Shown one piece after another: positions 25,764 to 35,117 of a DNA stretch of 64,000 nt. Within the stretch, counting starts at the first letter, position 1. Every line of letters starts with the position of its first letter. The position numbers and the translations under genes are program-made. Under the pieces are notes generated by a model, which was not told the origin of the DNA, ran no database searches, and saw nothing but the letters and a program-made list of their open reading frames with translations. The stretch lies in assembly GCF_003610895.1 (NCBI RefSeq), contig NZ_MCAS01000022.1:1-64000 (forward strand), read 5' to 3'. The DNA is from Paraburkholderia fungorum (GTDB taxonomy: Bacteria; Pseudomonadota; Gammaproteobacteria; Burkholderiales; Burkholderiaceae).

Positions 25764-26105
25764 ATGGCGTGGTTTCTGTATCTGCTCGAATGTTCGGACG
25801 GCAGCGTCTATACCGGCATTGCCACCGACGTGCAGGCGCGTTTCGACAAGCATGTGAGCGGCGAAGGCGCGCGCTATACGCGTTCGCGCAAACCGGTGCA
25901 GGTGCTGGCGTCGTTTGAGTTGGCAAACCGTTCGAGTGCGTCGAGTGCGGAGTATTGGGTCAAGCGCCTGGCGCCTTCCGAGAAGCGGGCACTCGCCGCG
26001 GGGCTGCGTACACTTGAATCGGTGTTGCCCACGCCTGAGCCTGAGCCCGCGCCTGAGCCTGCACCCGAACTTCTGCCCGAGCCCGCATCGGGGGAGCCCA
26101 CCTAA
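25764..26105 (+). CDS. GIY-YIG domain protein (UPF0213-like)
   Basis: 113 aa. The domain (about 1-80) shows WFLYLLECSDGSVYTGIATD (the GIY-YIG pair appears as LYLLEC...VYTGI), ARFDKHVSGEGARYTR and KPVQVLASFE, as in the YhbQ group of small putative nucleases. The tail (about 90-113) is a Pro/Glu repeat (PEPEPAPEPAPELLPEP) not part of the fold. Probably cotranscribed with the acyltransferase. Its stop overlaps by three bases the stop of the convergent FUSC gene. Confidence 0.85.
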   Translation: MAWFLYLLECSDGSVYTGIATDVQARFDKHVSGEGARYTRSRKPVQVLASFELANRSSASSAEYWVKRLAPSEKRALAAGLRTLESVLPTPEPEPAPEPAPELLPEPASGEPT

Positions 26106-28207
26106 CCCCTCGCCTCCCGCATCCGCTCCGTGAGCAGCCGATGCATCAGCGCGATTTCTCCCACCGCATCCGCTTCCAGCGAGGTCAACTGGTCACGCAC
26201 GGGAAGCTCGCGCCGTATGGGCCGCAGGGTTCGATTCAAGGCCGCCTCGATGTCGGCACTCGTCGCGGCAATCCACGCGCCGAGTTCATCGTGCAGGTTG
26301 CGGCGGTTCGTACTCAGGCGCAGTTGGGTCGCGGTTCCCGCCATTTTCCGCAACACGCTCAACACCGTCAGCGTCACCGTGTCGACCATCGAGTCCTCGA
26401 GCTTCTCGAGTCGAATCCGGCCGATTGCCTCCTCGGCGTTATTGCTGCTCAAACCCGCAGCCCGGCGCAAGCGCTCCATCTCCTTCTCGCTTCGCGCCGG
26501 CGACGCCAATGCCGCCCTCAGATACGCGAGGTTGGCCCGCACGGCCTCGCCCAGATAGGCGCGATAGTCGATCTTTTCACGCGTCGGCCACAGATAGAAC
26601 GTTGCCAGCAGCGCCAGCATGCAGCCGAGCACATTGTTGCCGAGCCGCGTGAGCGCGTAGGCGAACTCGCTGGCGCCTGGCGTCGCGAAGTCGGCCACCA
26701 GCACGAAGGTCGGGGTCAGAAACAGAACGAAGAGGCTGTAGCTGACGGGGCGCAGCGCCATGGTGGCCACCACCAGCGGAAACACCGCCAATGAGATGCC
26801 GAGCGGCGAATGAATCGCGTAGCCGATTGCAGCGGCCAGCACGCCACCGACGATACTCCCGGCTGCGCGCTCGATACTTCTCGGCCAGGTCGCCGCAATC
26901 GACGGCTGCAGGATCAGCAGCGTCGCCATGGTTGCCCAGTAGCCAAACGGCAGCCCGAGCGCCCGGATCACCAGAAAACCCGCCGTGGTCGTCACGCCCA
27001 CACGGGCGGCATGGCGCAAGCCGACCGACTGAACCGAGAGGTTCGCCTTGAAGGTCGCCCAGGTCCGCGTCAGCAATCTGGCGGCGCTGTGCGGCCAACT
27101 CAGCGCCTGGGCATAGACCGGCGCGAAATCGACCAGTTCGAAATCGGGTTTGAGCGCGACGGGTTCCAGCAACGCGGATTCGAGCCGCCTCGCAAGGCGT
27201 CGCAAACGGCGTTGCAGCTCAGCGAGGCGATTCCATTGCGCTTCGTTGCTGGCCGTGCCGATTCTTCGCAGAACCTCGCCCATTGCGGTCAGCAGTCGAG
27301 CCGTTCGCCTCGCGCGACGTGCGTCTTCCGGGACTTTTTCGCAGGCGCCGGTGACCGCGATCAGATAGGCGAAGAGCGCCTCGCTTTCGCTCAGCAGGCC
27401 GAGCAGATTGTCGTAGTCTTCCCGGCCGGCCGCTCTCGAACCAGGCACGTTCGCGAGCACCTTGCGCGAGCGTTCCAGCGCGGCCCGCGCGTCCGCGCGG
27501 AATTTCGCGGCATGCGTGGCCCATTCGCGAGGGGCGGCGCGCTGCTCGAGCAGACGCGCGCTGTCGAAGGCAATGTCGGCGAGACGCACATACACCGCCC
27601 GCAGCGAAGCGCGGCTCGTGCCGAACGGATGAATGCGCCAGACGGTCAAGCTCAGCACCACGGCAAACAGGCATCCGCCCAGATAGATGCCGAGAAACGC
27701 CATCCCTGCCCGAAGATCGTGCATGGGCCGGTCGACCATCACGACACACGCGGTCGCCGCCAGAATCGTCACCTGCGAAGTCGCGGCGCCCCAGATCCGG
27801 CCGAACGCGCCGAGCGCCGTGAACACCAGAATGGCGAGCGCCGCGAACATGGTCCCTTCGCCCGACGCGAAAGCGGTTACGCCGCCACACAGCGTCGACA
27901 GAAGCGCAAAGCCCATCATCGAAGCGAAGCGCGCGCGATTCGAGCCGGCGGCGTCGGCGAGACAGGTCCAGAAAGCGCCGATCGCCGCCCATGCGAAGGT
28001 CGGGTCGTGCAGCAGATTGCCGAGCACCAGCATGGCGGTGGACGCACAGGCGGCTCTCAGCCCCTCCGACAGATTGGCCTCACTGGTCGAAAACGACACC
28101 ATCCATACCGGCCGTTTGCGGTAAATCGTGGTGACGAACGCATACAGGCTCCCGTACAGGCGGCTCGACCAGCGTGACGACGAAGGGTGAGACTTGCGAT
28201 TCAGCAT
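26102..28207 (-). CDS. FUSC-family membrane protein (fusaric-acid-resistance / AaeB / YccS-like)
   Basis: 701 aa. Two similar membrane blocks, each a cluster of hydrophobic spans (about 45-190 and about 385-535), are separated by a long soluble helical region (about 200-370) rich in Arg/Ala/Glu. The second block contains GYWATMATLLILQPSIAATWPRSIERAAGSIVGG, a hallmark of FUSC proteins, with a matching WAAIGAFWTCLAD in the first. Family members are proposed to export aromatic acids. No membrane-fusion (HlyD-like) or outer-membrane partner is next to it, unlike aaeAB or fus operons. ATG start after a weak ribosome site. Confidence 0.85.
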   Translation of the reverse strand: MLNRKSHPSSSRWSSRLYGSLYAFVTTIYRKRPVWMVSFSTSEANLSEGLRAACASTAMLVLGNLLHDPTFAWAAIGAFWTCLADAAGSNRARFASMMGFALLSTLCGGVTAFASGEGTMFAALAILVFTALGAFGRIWGAATSQVTILAATACVVMVDRPMHDLRAGMAFLGIYLGGCLFAVVLSLTVWRIHPFGTSRASLRAVYVRLADIAFDSARLLEQRAAPREWATHAAKFRADARAALERSRKVLANVPGSRAAGREDYDNLLGLLSESEALFAYLIAVTGACEKVPEDARRARRTARLLTAMGEVLRRIGTASNEAQWNRLAELQRRLRRLARRLESALLEPVALKPDFELVDFAPVYAQALSWPHSAARLLTRTWATFKANLSVQSVGLRHAARVGVTTTAGFLVIRALGLPFGYWATMATLLILQPSIAATWPRSIERAAGSIVGGVLAAAIGYAIHSPLGISLAVFPLVVATMALRPVSYSLFVLFLTPTFVLVADFATPGASEFAYALTRLGNNVLGCMLALLATFYLWPTREKIDYRAYLGEAVRANLAYLRAALASPARSEKEMERLRRAAGLSSNNAEEAIGRIRLEKLEDSMVDTVTLTVLSVLRKMAGTATQLRLSTNRRNLHDELGAWIAATSADIEAALNRTLRPIRRELPVRDQLTSLEADAVGEIALMHRLLTERMREARG

Positions 28208-28558
28208 CCGGACGATGGGCTCTCAAAAACGCAGGTTGACGCGACCTCAGCGCATTAATACGCCGACGGCAGGAAACCTGCTGCGGCCGCCGAATGATAA
28301 GGGTTAACACTGAGATATAAAAATACCTTCGGTTCATCCCGGCGATGCGTTGTGGCTATGCGCGGATAGACGGCGGCAGAACGCGGCTCCGCAGCGATAC
28401 TCGCAATAACTCGATTGCTCGTAAAATCGAGCAATATGACTTATATGATCGATTTTACGAGCATTCCCTTGTGGATCGTGAGCTTGACTCGTAGCGACGG
28501 ATTGCTCAAAATGATCGATATATCGATCATTAAACCCATAATGAGTGTTTTAACGAAC
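28208..28558. promoter_or_regulatory. AT-rich control region of the hipBA-like operon
   Basis: 351 bp, visibly AT-richer than its surroundings. Two operators lie in it: an interrupted inverted repeat TGCTCGTAAAATCGA (28416-28430) / TCGATTTTACGAGCA (28449-28463), and a perfect 22-bp palindrome with half-site AATGATCGATA at 28510-28531. Both contain TGATCGAT, so one protein, most likely the HipB-like repressor, should bind both. Confidence 0.75.
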
Positions 28559-28900
28559 ATGAAGATCAACCAATCTTCCAGCCTCGCACCGTCCCTACTG
28601 GAGCAGAGCCGGCGCCTCGGCGAACTGCTGGCGCGCCTGCGCATCGCGCGCGGTGTCAAACAGACTGACGCGGCTTTGCGCGCGGGTCTGTCGCGTAACA
28701 CCGTGTATCGCCTCGAACACGGGGACCCCGGTCTTGCCATCGGCCAGGTGCTACGGTATCTGGACGCCATCGCGCCCGGCACATCGCTCGAGATGCTGTA
28801 TTCGGAAAAGGACCCGGCGCTGGCGGTTCTCGCGGCGCGCGAGCGTAAGTCCCGGGTTCGCGACATGAACGCGTCCGAGCGCGACGAACTGAACTTCTAA
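28559..28900 (+). CDS. hipB: HipB-like XRE antitoxin / repressor
   Basis: 113 aa. The HTH (about 30-75) reads RIARGVKQTDAALRAGLSRNTVYRLEHGDPGLAIGQVLRYLDAI, a Cro/C1-type fold. HipB-like antitoxins bind palindromes and the HipA kinase. I start at MKINQSSS; ATG codons further upstream (for example 28541) would add residues running into the second palindrome. It is followed by hipA after 40 bp. The local AT-rich promoter and isolated position suggest an acquired module. Confidence 0.82.
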   Translation: MKINQSSSLAPSLLEQSRRLGELLARLRIARGVKQTDAALRAGLSRNTVYRLEHGDPGLAIGQVLRYLDAIAPGTSLEMLYSEKDPALAVLAARERKSRVRDMNASERDELNF

Positions 28901-28940
28901 CGATCCATTACAGCCTGCCCCCGCTTAAAGAGACCCCCCA

Positions 28941-30287
28941 ATGGCAACCCGCGAATCGAGATTGATAGCCTTCGCCAACATTGGCGCGCAATGGGCGCCG
29001 TGCGGACAACTCGTCTTGACCGAAGAAGGCTCGAACCTTATCGCATCGAGCTTCGCCTATGGCCTGAACTATCTCAAGCGCAACGACGCCCTTGAGGTGG
29101 ACCCGGTCAGCCTGAGCATTGCGGACCGGACGGCCATTTCAGGTAAGTACCTGCTGCCAGTCAATGCCCTTCATTTCTTCGGCGCTATCCGCGATGCAGC
29201 GCCAGACTCGTGGGGGCGGCGCGTTATCGAGGCCAAGCTCAAGGCGCCACCGAACAGCCTGGCTGAATCGGAATATCTTCTGCACGCGGGAAGTGAGCGC
29301 GTGGGAGCGCTCGACATCCGTTCCAGTCTGACGGATTTACCAGCAGCGGGCGTGAGTAGCTGGCACAGCCTTAGCCACCTGATGGAGGCGGCCGAACGTA
29401 TCGAGGACGGCCTGCCCGTTCCTGCCCATCTGGAAGCCATTTTCGTTGAGGGCACCGCGCTGGGTGGCGCGCGCCCTAAGGCCTCCGTTCGCGACGAGCA
29501 GGAGGTGCTATGGCTCGCCAAATTCGCAAGTCGCCACGACCGGTTCGATATTCCTGGCGTCGAATGTGCCGCGCTCAGAATGGCAGAGAAAGCAGGATTA
29601 ACTGTACCGCCTGTGAAAACGCTGTTGCTTGGCGACCGCCGCATCATGCTTATTCGTCGATTCGACCGCTACTGGATGGTGCCAGGCAGTGCGCCGGCGC
29701 AACACGCCAACCTCCAGAAGCTCGGGTCCGGCGATGGGCGAGTTGAACATCGCTCGGCGTTTGTCAGCGGCCTCACCCTTATGGCGTGCGATGAAACCGA
29801 GTCGCGCGACAAGTCGTATGCAGATCTGGCCGACGCCATTCGGAAATATTGCCACCCAGGCGTGATTCGCAACGACAACGCCGAGCTCTTCAAACGCATG
29901 GTCTATAACATCTTCGTTAGCAACGACGATGACCACCTGCGTAACCACGGCTTCGTCTGGGACGCCGCGTTGCCCGGCTGGCGGCTGAGCCCCCTTTACG
30001 ATGTGCTGCCTCGCCCCAGCAATGCCACCGAGCGCTATCTCCACCTGAGCCTTGGCAAGGACGGAAGACTGGCCACGCTGGACAACGCCCTCAGCTCGCA
30101 CAACAAATTCACGCTATCCCAGCGCACCGCCAGCCAGATGATTGCAGACATCTGGCACGTGGTGCGGGAGTGGCGGGTCTACTTCGAGGAGTTCGGCGTC
30201 AACGCTGTGGAGATGGAAAAAGCCGCGCCAGCGTTTCGCCATATCGATGACATCTCGACGCCGGCACTGCGCAAGCTATTGCCGTGA
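28941..30287 (+). CDS. hipA: HipA-family serine/threonine kinase toxin
   Basis: 448 aa, full length for a HipA protein. It has the Gly-rich loop GTALGGARPKASV, the kinase catalytic segment NIFVSNDDDHLRNHGF (Asp330 in the N-x-D-x-H-x-x-N pattern, with His332 and Asn335) and the metal-binding SPLYDVLP. E. coli HipA phosphorylates GltX and causes persistence; the target of this relative is unknown. All catalytic positions look intact, so the toxin may be active. The promoter region carries two palindromes for the HipB-like partner. Ends near a GAGGCAAACC / GGTTTGCCTC hairpin. Confidence 0.88.
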   Translation: MATRESRLIAFANIGAQWAPCGQLVLTEEGSNLIASSFAYGLNYLKRNDALEVDPVSLSIADRTAISGKYLLPVNALHFFGAIRDAAPDSWGRRVIEAKLKAPPNSLAESEYLLHAGSERVGALDIRSSLTDLPAAGVSSWHSLSHLMEAAERIEDGLPVPAHLEAIFVEGTALGGARPKASVRDEQEVLWLAKFASRHDRFDIPGVECAALRMAEKAGLTVPPVKTLLLGDRRIMLIRRFDRYWMVPGSAPAQHANLQKLGSGDGRVEHRSAFVSGLTLMACDETESRDKSYADLADAIRKYCHPGVIRNDNAELFKRMVYNIFVSNDDDHLRNHGFVWDAALPGWRLSPLYDVLPRPSNATERYLHLSLGKDGRLATLDNALSSHNKFTLSQRTASQMIADIWHVVREWRVYFEEFGVNAVEMEKAAPAFRHIDDISTPALRKLLP

Positions 30288-30320
30288 GAAGTATCGCCAA
30301 ACCAGCGGAGCAATGACAAA

Positions 30321-30345
30321 GAGGCAAACCGCAATGGTTTGCCTC
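30321..30345. terminator. Hairpin after hipA
   Basis: Perfect 10-bp stem GAGGCAAACC / GGTTTGCCTC with GCAAT loop, 34 bp after the hipA stop. There is no long T-run, so termination may be weak. Confidence 0.55.
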
Positions 30346-30414
30346 TCAAGGTTCTGGCAACTGCCCGCAAAGCACACTCAATCGTTCACTTTGCGTTTTT
30401 TGCGGTTATGCAGC

Positions 30415-30942
30415 TTACTTCTTGTAGTTCGCCACGCCTTCGCTGATTTCCTTGTGAGCGGCTTCAATGCCCGCCCAACCCTCGACCTTCACCCACTTGC
30501 CCTTTTCCAGCGCCTTGTATTGCTCGAAGAAGTGCTTGATCTGGTCTTTCAGGTACGCCGGCACGTCGTCGATCGACTTGAGATCGGCGGTCATCGGGCA
30601 AACCTTGTCGTGGGCGACCGCGACCAGCTTCGCGTCGACGCCCGATTCGTCGGTCATTTGCAGCATGCCGAGTGCGCGTGCGCGGATCACCGAGCCGGCC
30701 AGCAGCGGGAACGGCGTGATCACCAGCACGTCGACCGGATCGCCGTCGCCCGACAGCGTTTGCGGGATGTAGCCGTAATTCGCCGGATAGCGCATGCCCG
30801 TGCTGATGAAGCGGTCGACGTGGAGGAGGCCCGTTTCCTTGTCAGCTTCGTACTTCACCGGATCGCTTTGCGCCGGGATTTCGATGATGACGTTGAAATC
30901 TTGCGGAAGGTCTTTGCCTGCGGGGACGTGATTGAAGCTCAT
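30415..30942 (-). CDS. ppa: Inorganic pyrophosphatase
   Basis: 175 aa, the normal size for a soluble family I enzyme, which hydrolyses pyrophosphate to two phosphates and pulls biosynthetic reactions forward. Signature DGDPVDVLV supplies the metal-binding aspartates; further active-site parts are VDRFISTGMRYPANYGYIPQTL and KVEGWAGIEAAHKEI. I start at MSFNHVPAGKDLP, the usual family N-terminus. Monocistronic and divergent from the aldehyde dehydrogenase operon. Confidence 0.95.
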   Translation of the reverse strand: MSFNHVPAGKDLPQDFNVIIEIPAQSDPVKYEADKETGLLHVDRFISTGMRYPANYGYIPQTLSGDGDPVDVLVITPFPLLAGSVIRARALGMLQMTDESGVDAKLVAVAHDKVCPMTADLKSIDDVPAYLKDQIKHFFEQYKALEKGKWVKVEGWAGIEAAHKEISEGVANYKK

Positions 30943-31157
30943 GAGCGCTCTCTGATCAGATGGAATTCGGAACACGGCGTGCGGCGCGCGGGCTCGAGCG
31001 GCGTGAATCGTGAAACTCGCCGGCACGAGCGGCGCTACGGCCGGACAGTGCGGAATACGCCATTATAGCCAATCGGCCGATGCCACCTCGAGTTGGATCG
31101 GCGCGATAATCGTCTGGCGTCGCTCGATTGTGCCTCTCGTTTGTGAACATCGCGTAT

Positions 31158-31205
31158 CTGAACTACGGCTTGAACTACGGCTTGAATCCCGGCCTGAGCA
31201 TCGGC
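31158..31205. repeat. Degenerate 12-bp tandem repeat upstream of the ALDH gene
   Basis: Four units: CTGAACTACGGC, TTGAACTACGGC, TTGAATCCCGGC, CTGAGCATCGGC, end to end, finishing 38 bp before the ATG. Possibly a regulator array or simple expansion. Confidence 0.7.
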
Positions 31206-31243
31206 CCGGACATACTGGCTGCGTGACATCTCAAGGAGCATGC

Positions 31244-32683
31244 ATGGAAGAAGCCCGGCATTTCATCGGCGGAGAATGGTCCGCTGCATCAGGCGGCGAG
31301 ACGATCGCCGTGCTCGATCCCTCGGACGGCCAGCCGTTCACCCGGCTTGCGCGCGGCACCGCGGCGGATATCGACGCCGCCGTCCACGCGGCCCGCCGCG
31401 CCTTCGAAGGCGCATGGGGCGAAGCGAGCGCCGCCGAACGCGGCCGCGTGCTGTACCGCTTATCGATGCTGGTCGCCGCCCATCAGGAGGAACTCGCCCA
31501 GCTCGAAGCCCGCGACACCGGCAAGCCGCTCAAGCAGGCGCGCGCCGATTCGGCTGCGCTCGCGCGCTACTTCGAGTTTTACGCCGGCGCGGCGGATAAG
31601 CTGCACGGCGAAACGCTCCCCTATCAAGCCGGCTACACCGTACTGACGATCCGCGAGCCGCACGGCGTGACCGGCCATATCGTGCCGTGGAACTACCCCA
31701 TGCAGATCTTCGGCCGCAGCGTCGGCGCGGCGCTCGCCACCGGCAATGCGTGTGTCGTCAAACCGGCGGAAGACGCGTGCCTCTCGGTGCTGCGCGTCGC
31801 CGAACTGGCGGCCGAGGCGGGCTTACCGGCGGGCGCGCTGAATATCGTCACGGGTTTTGGACATGAAGCGGGCGCCGCGCTCGCGCGCCATCCCGGCATC
31901 GACCACATCTCCTTCACCGGCTCGCCCGAGACCGGCAAGCTCGTGACGCAGATGGCCGCCGAGAACCACGTGCCGGTCACGCTCGAACTGGGCGGCAAAT
32001 CGCCACAAATCGTTTTCGCCGACGCGGATCTGGACGCGGCCTTGCCCGTGCTGGTGTCGGCAATCGTGCAGAACGCCGGGCAAACCTGCTCGGCCGGCAG
32101 CCGCGTGCTGATCGAGCGGGCCATTTACGAGCCGCTGCTCGACCGGCTGAGCGGCGCATTCCATGCGCTGCGGGTCGGACCGTCGCACGCCGATCTCGAC
32201 TGCGGCCCGCTGATCAACGCGAAGCAGCAACAGCGCGTGTGGGACTTTCTCTCCGACGCGCAACACGACGGCATTCCGATGGCGGCACACGGCGAGGTGA
32301 TTCCCGAAGCACCGGAAAGCGGCTTCTACCAGGCGCCCACGCTGCTGCGCGACGTGCCCGCGAGCCACCGTCTGGCGCGCGACGAAGTGTTCGGGCCAGT
32401 GCTCGCCGCCATGCCGTTCAGCGACGAAGACGAAGCGCTCTCACTCGCCAACGGTACGCAATACGGTCTGGTCGCGGGGATCTGGACCCGCGACGGCGCC
32501 CGGCAGATGCGCCTCGCGCGGCGCCTGCGTTCCGGCCAGGTGTTCATCAACAACTACGGCGCGGGGGGCGGTGTCGAATTGCCGTTCGGCGGCGTGAAGC
32601 ATTCGGGCCACGGACGTGAAAAGGGTTTCGAAGCGCTGTATGGCTTCACGGTGTTGAAAACCATCGCGATCCGCCACGGCTAG
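31244..32683 (+). CDS. NAD(P)-dependent aldehyde dehydrogenase
   Basis: 479 aa, ALDH superfamily. Active-site Glu in VTLELGGKSP, catalytic Cys in NAGQTCSAGSRVL, cofactor-binding FTGSPETGK and the GHIVPWNYPMQIF signature. It should oxidise an aldehyde to an acid; the substrate is not evident. AAGGAG sits seven bases before this ATG; an overlapping ATG four bases earlier is out of frame. First gene of an apparent operon with an SDR (84 bp later) and an MFS permease, suggesting uptake and oxidation of a small alcohol or hydroxy acid. Confidence 0.9.
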   Translation: MEEARHFIGGEWSAASGGETIAVLDPSDGQPFTRLARGTAADIDAAVHAARRAFEGAWGEASAAERGRVLYRLSMLVAAHQEELAQLEARDTGKPLKQARADSAALARYFEFYAGAADKLHGETLPYQAGYTVLTIREPHGVTGHIVPWNYPMQIFGRSVGAALATGNACVVKPAEDACLSVLRVAELAAEAGLPAGALNIVTGFGHEAGAALARHPGIDHISFTGSPETGKLVTQMAAENHVPVTLELGGKSPQIVFADADLDAALPVLVSAIVQNAGQTCSAGSRVLIERAIYEPLLDRLSGAFHALRVGPSHADLDCGPLINAKQQQRVWDFLSDAQHDGIPMAAHGEVIPEAPESGFYQAPTLLRDVPASHRLARDEVFGPVLAAMPFSDEDEALSLANGTQYGLVAGIWTRDGARQMRLARRLRSGQVFINNYGAGGGVELPFGGVKHSGHGREKGFEALYGFTVLKTIAIRHG

Positions 32684-32766
32684 GCACGCATTCACAGCAG
32701 ACGGGAGCAGTCCGAAGCAGGCAGACAGCACGCGCATCACCATCCACAACAAACAACGGAGACATT

Positions 32767-33525
32767 ATGCGGTTGACAGGTAAAACGGCCATCGTCACGG
32801 GTGGCGGCTCGGGTTTCGGCGAAGGCATCGCCAAGACCTATGCGCGCGAGGGCGCGAACGTGGTGGTCAACGATCTGAACGGCCCGGCCGCCGAGCGTGT
32901 GGCGAGCGAAATCGCGCTGGCCGGCGGCAAGGCGATCGCGGTGCCCGGCAATGTCGCGCTACGCGCGGATTGGCAGACGCTGCGCGAGGCCGCCCTCGAA
33001 GACTTCGGCAGCGTGCAGATCGTCGTCAACAATGCCGGCACCACGCACCGCAACAAACCCGTGCTCGACGTGACAGAAGCCGAGTTCGACCGTGTTTATG
33101 CGGTGAACGTCAAAAGCCTCTACTGGAGTGTGCAGGAATTTGTGCCGTACTTTCGCGAGCAAGGCGGCGGGACCTTCATCAATATCGCCTCGACTGCCGG
33201 CGTGAGGCCGCGGCCAGGACTCGTCTGGTACAACGGCAGCAAGGGCGCGGTGATCATCGCCAGCAAGTCGCTCGCCGTCGAACTGGGTCCGGACCGCATT
33301 CGGGTGAACTGTGTGAACCCGGTCATAGGCGAGACGGCGCTGCTGTCGGAATTCATGGGGGTCGAAGACACGCCGGAGAACCGCAAGCGCTTTCTCGCCG
33401 GCATTCCGCTCGGGCGCTTCTCGACGCCGCAGGATATCGCCAACGCGGCACTGTATCTCGCCTCGGACGAGGCCGAATTCATCACCGGCGTATGCCTCGA
33501 AGTGGACGGCGGGCGCTGCGTGTAA
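32767..33525 (+). CDS. Short-chain dehydrogenase/reductase
   Basis: 252 aa classical SDR. Cofactor site TGGGSGFGEG, NNAG, catalytic Ser in NIASTAG, YNGSK (Tyr and Lys), and the C-terminal FITGVCLEVDGGRCV typical of FabG-like enzymes. The Asp in VNDLN after the second strand suggests NAD preference. Lies between an aldehyde dehydrogenase and an MFS transporter; together they look like a two-step oxidation pathway (alcohol to aldehyde/ketone to acid). Confidence 0.9.
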   Translation: MRLTGKTAIVTGGGSGFGEGIAKTYAREGANVVVNDLNGPAAERVASEIALAGGKAIAVPGNVALRADWQTLREAALEDFGSVQIVVNNAGTTHRNKPVLDVTEAEFDRVYAVNVKSLYWSVQEFVPYFREQGGGTFINIASTAGVRPRPGLVWYNGSKGAVIIASKSLAVELGPDRIRVNCVNPVIGETALLSEFMGVEDTPENRKRFLAGIPLGRFSTPQDIANAALYLASDEAEFITGVCLEVDGGRCV

Positions 33526-33609
33526 ACGCCATGCAAACCAAACCATCCAGCACGGCTAGAATCGCGATCGACGGCGGTACTTCATTTCCACAAGAAAAAA
33601 GGAGACACC

Positions 33610-34929
33610 ATGGCTAGTCCTGCAGACCCGCTCCATCATCCCGGCGCGGGGGCGCCACCTTCCACATTCGAGGAGGCGACCTACCGCAAGGTCACGTGGC
33701 GGCTCGCGCCGCTCCTGATGCTCTGCTATGTGGTCGCGTATCTCGACCGAGTCAACGTCGGCTTCGCCAAGCTGCAAATGACCACCGATCTGGGACTGAG
33801 CGACGCGGTCTACGGCTTCGGCGCGGGGATTTTCTTCATCGGCTATTTCATCTTCGAAGTACCGAGCAACGTGATCCTGCACAAGGTCGGGGCACGCGTG
33901 TGGATTGCCCGGATCATGGTGTCGTGGGGCGTGATCTCGATGCTGACCATGTTCGTCACCACGCCGGCCATGTTCTACGTGATGCGCTTCCTGCTCGGTC
34001 TCGCCGAGGCGGGCTTCTTCCCCGGCATCATCCTGTATCTCACATACTGGTATCCGGCACATCGCCGGGGCCGCATGACCACCTGGTTCATGACGGCAAT
34101 CGCGTTGTCCGGCGTGATCGGCGGCCCGGTGTCGGGCTATATCCTGAAGAGCTTCAACGGCATGAACGGCTGGCATGGCTGGCAGTGGCTGTTCCTGCTC
34201 GAAGGCATCCCGTCGGTGATCGTCGGCATCCTGGTGTTCGTCATACTCGACGACCGCGTCGCGAAGGCGAAGTGGCTCACCAAGGAAGAGAAGGAATTGC
34301 TCGAACGTCAGGTGGCAGCCGAGGAAGCCACCAAGCACGACATGCCGATTCGTCAGGTGCTGACGAGCGGCCGCGTGCTGATGCTGAGCCTCACGTACTT
34401 CTCGTTCGTGATGGGCCTCTATGGCGTGAGCTTCTGGCTGCCGACCATCATCAAGGCGACCGGCGTGACGGACGCGTTCATGATCGGCCTGCTGTCGGCG
34501 ATTCCATTCGCGGCGGCGGTGATCGCGATGGTATTCGTGTCGCGCAGCGCCGACCGCACGCGCGAGCGGCGCTGGCATATCGCGTTGCCGGCTTTCGCCG
34601 GGGCAATCGGCCTCGTGCTCTCCGTGGTGTGGGCGCACAACACGGTGCTGGCAATGGCGTCGCTCACGCTCGCGACCATGGGCATCCTGACCACTCTGCC
34701 GCTGTTCTGGAGTCTGCCGACGGCGATCCTCGCCGGCACGGGCGCAGCGGCCGGCATCGCGATGATCAATTCGATCGGCAATCTCGCAGGTTTTCTCAGC
34801 CCGTATGCGGTCGGCTGGCTCAAGCAAGCGACCGCCGCGAACGACTCCGGCATGTACATGCTCGCGGCGTTCATGATCCTCGGCGGACTGCTGGCGATCA
34901 GCGTGCCCGCGAAAATGGTCAATAAATGA
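33610..34929 (+). CDS. MFS transporter, anion:cation symporter group
   Basis: 439 aa with about 12 spans. LDRVNVGFAKLQM in the first span and the loop motif GARVWIARIMVSWG are hallmarks of the ACS family that takes up organic acids (phthalate, glucarate, allantoate and similar). It likely imports the substrate handled by the upstream SDR and aldehyde dehydrogenase. GGAGAC precedes the ATG. Ended by a strong terminator at 35038. Confidence 0.9.
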   Translation: MASPADPLHHPGAGAPPSTFEEATYRKVTWRLAPLLMLCYVVAYLDRVNVGFAKLQMTTDLGLSDAVYGFGAGIFFIGYFIFEVPSNVILHKVGARVWIARIMVSWGVISMLTMFVTTPAMFYVMRFLLGLAEAGFFPGIILYLTYWYPAHRRGRMTTWFMTAIALSGVIGGPVSGYILKSFNGMNGWHGWQWLFLLEGIPSVIVGILVFVILDDRVAKAKWLTKEEKELLERQVAAEEATKHDMPIRQVLTSGRVLMLSLTYFSFVMGLYGVSFWLPTIIKATGVTDAFMIGLLSAIPFAAAVIAMVFVSRSADRTRERRWHIALPAFAGAIGLVLSVVWAHNTVLAMASLTLATMGILTTLPLFWSLPTAILAGTGAAAGIAMINSIGNLAGFLSPYAVGWLKQATAANDSGMYMLAAFMILGGLLAISVPAKMVNK

Positions 34930-35037
34930 GGCAGCTTGCTTCGTGACGTAGCGCAGGAAGCGCCGTCAAACGCCGTTCGTCACGAGGCACGAGTCCCGGT
35001 TCACGCAATGCACTTCCATGCATCGCATGCATCAATG

Positions 35038-35076
35038 AAAAAGCCCCCTGCGTCCTGTAACGCCGGGGGCTTTTTT
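35038..35076. terminator. Rho-independent terminator after the MFS gene
   Basis: AAAAAGCCCCC / GGGGGCTTTTT with a 15-base loop and T-run. The A-run on the other side means it may also serve the convergent hem operon. Confidence 0.9.
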
Positions 35077-35117
35077 CCATCTATTGCAGCGCGCGATCAA
35101 TCAACCGCGGCAACGCA

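Noticed and set aside
26810..28177. 455-codon plus-strand frame opposite the FUSC gene
   Set aside because: Low-complexity Arg/Gln/His translation, no recognisable motifs; shadow of the real gene.
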